The notes under the pieces were generated by a model. The model searched no databases and was not told the DNA's origin. It was given only the letters and a program-made list of their open reading frames with translations. From contig MZZL01000393.1 in NCBI GenBank assembly GCA_002749535.1, forward strand, positions 11,103-75,102: a stretch of DNA of 64,000 bases. Reading direction: 5' to 3'. A program made the position numbers and the translations under genes. This stretch comes from Apophysomyces variabilis. Lineage: Eukaryota; Mucoromycota; Mucoromycetes; Mucorales; Mucoraceae. This document shows, in pieces, positions 60,124-64,000 of this stretch. Every line of letters begins with the position of its first letter. Positions within the stretch are counted from its first letter, which is position 1.

Positions 60124-61433
60124 CTGTGTATACAAGTCGGATGCTTTATTCAATATATTTCACTTTTACACCCCTAAGAAAGAGGTATATCAAGAAAGAT
60201 GAAATATCACATGCACAACATTGCTTTTAGGTGCGCAGACCGTTTTTCTTTTGATCTTGCTTGTTCTTATACCCCTCCCACTTTTAGAAGGGCGCATCCA
60301 CATTATTGAATGCGAGCCACATAGCAGGGTGGTCTATGTTTAAAATGAAATCTCTCCTTTATTATTTAGGGTATGCTGGACCTTATGCAGCTAAAACCTG
60401 ATCCTTTCCTCGTGCCAGTGATGACACCAGGGCGTGCATATACGTGCATGCACCATTGTATCTCCCAATCCCTCCTTTTCCATGCAGATAATGAATTTTA
60501 ATGAACCACCTGCTGTGCAGTGCAGATTGCAGCGTGGATGTCATGTACACATGCCACTAAATAAGACGCCGTTTCTTTATTGCAACACTTTTATTCTCTC
60601 TGTATTCTATTTTGACAATCTCCTCTTTCGTATGTAGTCTTCTCCTCATTTCACGCACTCCAACGTCCCTTTATTTGGACCCTGCTCAAGATAGACATAT
60701 ATATTCGCCTACGAGCCAAGCCCAAGATCGGAACTAGTCCCTTTTTCATGCGCAACAGGTTCAAATAGATTGCGAGATGTTTCTTCGTCTGAATTAAGGA
60801 GTAGTTGAAAATGGCACTTGAGTGATGGGTTCTATCCCAAAGACCATAGGAAGTGCTCGGTATTAAAGAGTAATTGATAAAATATGTTACTTTCAGTCCA
60901 GTATATTTGTTCCTAAATTCAAAATATCTAAATGTTTCTTTTCGCGATAAAGGTGGAATGCAGCAGAGACTCCCGATTTCGGCGCGAATGATAAGGTTAT
61001 CATTAGTCTAAATTTCTTCAAAACCTTAAAGAAAGTTTTTGTGGAATATGATAGCATCTTTCATATCACCATTGGGCATATCCTCATTATTTTCTTTTGC
61101 CAAGAAGGAAAGGCATGGGCTACGTGTTGATCTTCCTACGTATGTACAACTAAGCAAATATCATAGGGGAAATACGCCCCGAGCAGGAAGAACAGAAAAT
61201 ATAGTAAACTGCTTTTAATTTATAAGCACAAGCAGTGTGTGTTAATCTTAAGAAATTGCAGCTAATTTTGGAGCATTAAGTTGGACAGACTTCGCTAACC
61301 GTTACCCTACCTCTTATTTACCACTCTTTCAATAGATCCAATACAAGTGCATTGCATGCATATCACAGAACATAATGTTTAGTAGATGCTTCTTTCGCGA
61401 ATTTATTTACAGTATTGATATTTGATTTTAGAA

Positions 61434-64000
61434 TTAAAATGAACGTGGGTACTGACAGTACCGATCCTTAATGCTCACAACCTGCGATGAATCCGTTAAT
61501 GCTGAAAATTATAACGTTAATTTGCCGCTTTACCTCTATGACACCTTCAGTGGATGTGTTGATATAGTAGCGGTGTCCTTCGACTCCCTGAACCACATGA
61601 CTCTCCAGCACTCTGCCCTTGAAGTGACGTTTGTTCTGCTGATCCCAAATTAACTCGCTTCGCTGCCATTCAAAATCGAAGGGTGGCGTGCCAATCAAGT
61701 CTACTACGGCTTGGACCATGTCACCTGAATAAAACGTGGTTATTCATCATGCACAGTACATCAACCTCCTTTTCTTTCTCTTACCTTCTCGGATATTTTC
61801 TATAATTTCCTTTCCGCCACTGACCAATGAGGATGGGACCTCATGAACGATCTTGGTCATGGACTTGGGGAACGATCGACACTTGTTCCTTTGGTCACCG
61901 ACAGAAATAATTGTCAGGTTGCCAGGACGATCAGCAATCATAGCCAATTTGGACGTTTGCGATTTGATCTTTTCATTTCGACCGTTGAATTGATAGGCTA
62001 AGATAAATTTAGCATATAAAATGAATGGATATACATGGACTTACAGATAGTGAAGGGACCTACGCCCGACAAAGAATATTCGAGTGTATCTCCGACACAA
62101 ATCTCTGAGCATGTTTCGGCTGGTGCAATGGTAGCAATGTCCAGAGCCTGAATAGTGGCAATCGTATTGGCGCCCTCCACCGAAGTACCGCAGCCATTGG
62201 CATCACTGACACGTAGAAGTTGTAGTTGATACTTTCCAGGGGTGTCAAGTTCATCCGGAAGCTCCAGTCTGTATTTATTGGTCTCAATGTTATCAACAAT
62301 GACGGTCTTGCCATGAAGTGACGACTCATGCTTGATTCGCACATGCACAGTGAAAGGTGCCTGACCAGTAAATTCAAGCCATATCGGGTCCATTTCATTG
62401 GAGGCTAGGTTATCCCCGACGCAGAGAACCCGATCCTTAGGTTTGCTAGCATACTTCACCGTTGGGGTTGCATGCACTATCTGCTCCAACACAAGTGGCT
62501 TTGTCTGGAATGGCTGAGTATAACGTTGGTCCGCAAGCTTATTGAAGACATAGCGATAGGTTCCGTGTTCTTTAGTACGCAAGGTCACACGCGAGCGAGG
62601 AAGTCCTGAGCTTATTTCGTCTGTACCCAAAGAAATTTCTCGTTTGGACTTGATCTTCTGATATTGATCATATGCACAATAGAATGGTCCATGTCCAGTG
62701 AATTGAATGTCAATTGCATCACTTGTATCCTCGCAAACCGGTCGTCGTTCATAAACCCCATCATTTCGTAACAAAGCTTGATCCTCAGGAATAGATAATG
62801 TTGGCTTATCGATCCAGCTAACAACATACGGCGGTGGGAGGACATCTCCTTTACAAATACCGTCTCTGACGCTTAGAAGCTCGTATCGACCGGTCTCCTT
62901 CACTTCCAGCTGAGCATTGGGATCTTGCAATCTGCGAGTAACCACTTGGCCATCCTTTTCCACGTTACGGTAGGTCACAGTCCACGGTCCCTCGCCGGTG
63001 AGGCGGAGTGGCAATTTAGCAGATGCTCCTTCAGCGATCTGAATCAAACCTTCTTGCTTATCATCAGTGTAGAAAAAGGCAGTGGGGCGATCACGCCGGA
63101 CATCGATGATCACATCACGTGCCTCCAAATCCTTGATACAGTCATTGGCGTCTTGAATCTATATTAGCAATGAGTAGATCTGTCTTTCAGTACGGTTGAT
63201 CGTACATACTTTCACAAGGGAAACGACGTGATGTCCGGCGCTTTCAAGCTCAGGGATGGAGATGACATACTTGTCTCCGTCCACCACATCAGAGTACATT
63301 TGTTTGCCAATGGTCCAGTAAAGCTTAAATGGTCCAGTGCCGCTTAACTCAACATCAAGATTGATAGCCTCACCCACACATGTACGTAAGACTTGCAGGT
63401 TCCTCAACTGCTTTCCAAATTTGGCATCTGGTTGAGGATGTACGATCTGTTTGATGGGTTTGATGTTGGTATTACGATTTTTGTAATAACGATCATCAAG
63501 TGAAGTGAATTCATAGGTGTACTCGCTATACCAAGCAAAGCTTAAGATTAGCTACCTGGAAGGGGTCGTTGCCAAGCACTTACCCGCTTGAGCTAGGAAG
63601 ATATGAGAAGATGTGGCGCGATCTATCAATTCTTTCCCGTTTACGTTCGACAACCGATTTGATCTTGCCGGTCTGCTTAACAACTGTGTACTGCAAATTG
63701 AAAGGTGGGGTTCCTGAAAGTTGCTTCATTAAAGGATTCAATTCCTAGTAGCAAATAGACATACCATGCAGTTCAACAACAAATTTCATGCCAATCTCGT
63801 TATCTCCCGCACACTCAGATGGAATAGGTGTGGTCTGCACCTCCACTGATGGAATTGGAGGCTGAATAACTTGGCAAGCCGAAGGATACAATATGTCGCC
63901 CTTGCAGTACTTATCACTAACACTCAACAGCTTGTATTCTCCTGGAGAAGATACTCGTAAAGACTGGCGGGACTGATCGAGCTCAGTAGTATGCACTCGG
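61434..64000 (-). CDS. POM152: nucleoporin POM152, C-terminal part (cut by window edge)
   Basis: Seven exons lie in the window, in transcript order: from beyond 64000 to 63765, 63713-63584, 63525-63210, 63158-62045, 61997-61785, 61724-61534, 61481-61434. POM152 is a single-pass membrane nucleoporin whose lumenal region forms a ring of Ig-like domains around the pore. The window shows only lumenal repeats. Each ends in a GxGPF-type strand (GTGPFKLYW, GEGPWTVTY, GHGPFYCAY, GQAPFTVHV, GVGPFTI), and some carry GRYELLSVRDGICKGD or EYKLLSVSDKYCKGD blocks. The C-terminus ends with TSTEGVIEVVSIKDRYCQYP, a family hallmark. The N-terminal transmembrane part and start codon lie outside, so the full length is unknown. 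Confidence 0.96.

Larger units (their letters stand above)
59120..61433. other. intergenic DNA with simple repeats
   Basis: It carries the promoter side of the Q/H/P-rich gene (a long purine tract) and the 3' flank of POM152. Simple repeats are listed separately. No coding sequence was recognised in the remaining ~2 kb. Confidence 0.5.

Noticed and set aside
1..64000. CRISPR arrays, phage defence islands or bacterial operons
   Set aside because: The window is spliced eukaryotic DNA; no regularly spaced repeats are present.

Overview
The window is nuclear DNA of a filamentous fungus. The best fit is an early-diverging lineage such as Mucoromycota. Intergenic DNA is AT-rich, the genes carry many short introns (mostly 45-75 nt, GT..AG), and the gene set combines a Gemin2-like splicing factor, a ChAPs exomer subunit, an acuK/ERT1 regulator, POM152 and CWH43. 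The assignment rests on gene content and intron style, not on a marker sequence. Almost every gene had to be rebuilt by splicing; the exon joins given keep the reading frame and were checked against known family motifs where the family is recognised.

Layout. 1-8.4 kb is gene-poor, with one candidate 43-residue zinc-knuckle microprotein. 8.4-14 kb holds a Myb/SANT plus WD40 protein with SUMO-interaction-like motifs and an unrecognised proline-rich protein, both on the + strand. 14.8-23.2 kb is dense: PEX5 (+), Gemin2 (-), CWH43 (+) and a possible Tubby-like protein (+). 23.5-27.6 kb has a reticulon (-) and a Zn2Cys6 gluconeogenesis regulator (-) whose intron contains an assembly gap in an AT microsatellite. 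28.5-31.9 kb has the splicing factor CWC2 (+) and a nitrilase-family hydrolase (-). 32-35.9 kb is repeat territory: a GC-rich hairpin island and a decayed Tc1/mariner-type transposase. 36-40.6 kb has a ChAPs exomer protein and mevalonate kinase (both -). 43.4-52.1 kb has a PHO84-type phosphate transporter (+), the TFIIIC TPR subunit (-) and a vacuolar-type Ca2+/H+ exchanger (+). 52-57 kb is nearly empty apart from a candidate 48-residue membrane protein. 57.3-59.1 kb encodes an unrecognised low-complexity protein (-). 61.4 kb to the right edge is the C-terminal part of nucleoporin POM152 (-), which continues beyond the window.

The genes are mostly unrelated housekeeping functions: peroxisomal import, snRNP assembly and splicing, GPI-lipid remodelling, ER shape, Golgi export, isoprenoid synthesis, Pol III transcription, phosphate and calcium transport, nuclear pore. 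They do not form an operon or cluster. I found no convincing new multi-gene system. The most interesting items are the SUMO-motif/Myb/WD40 protein, the two microprotein candidates, the 474-residue orphan, the duplicated sequence around the assembly gap, a GC-AG intron in a splicing factor gene, and the decayed transposase.
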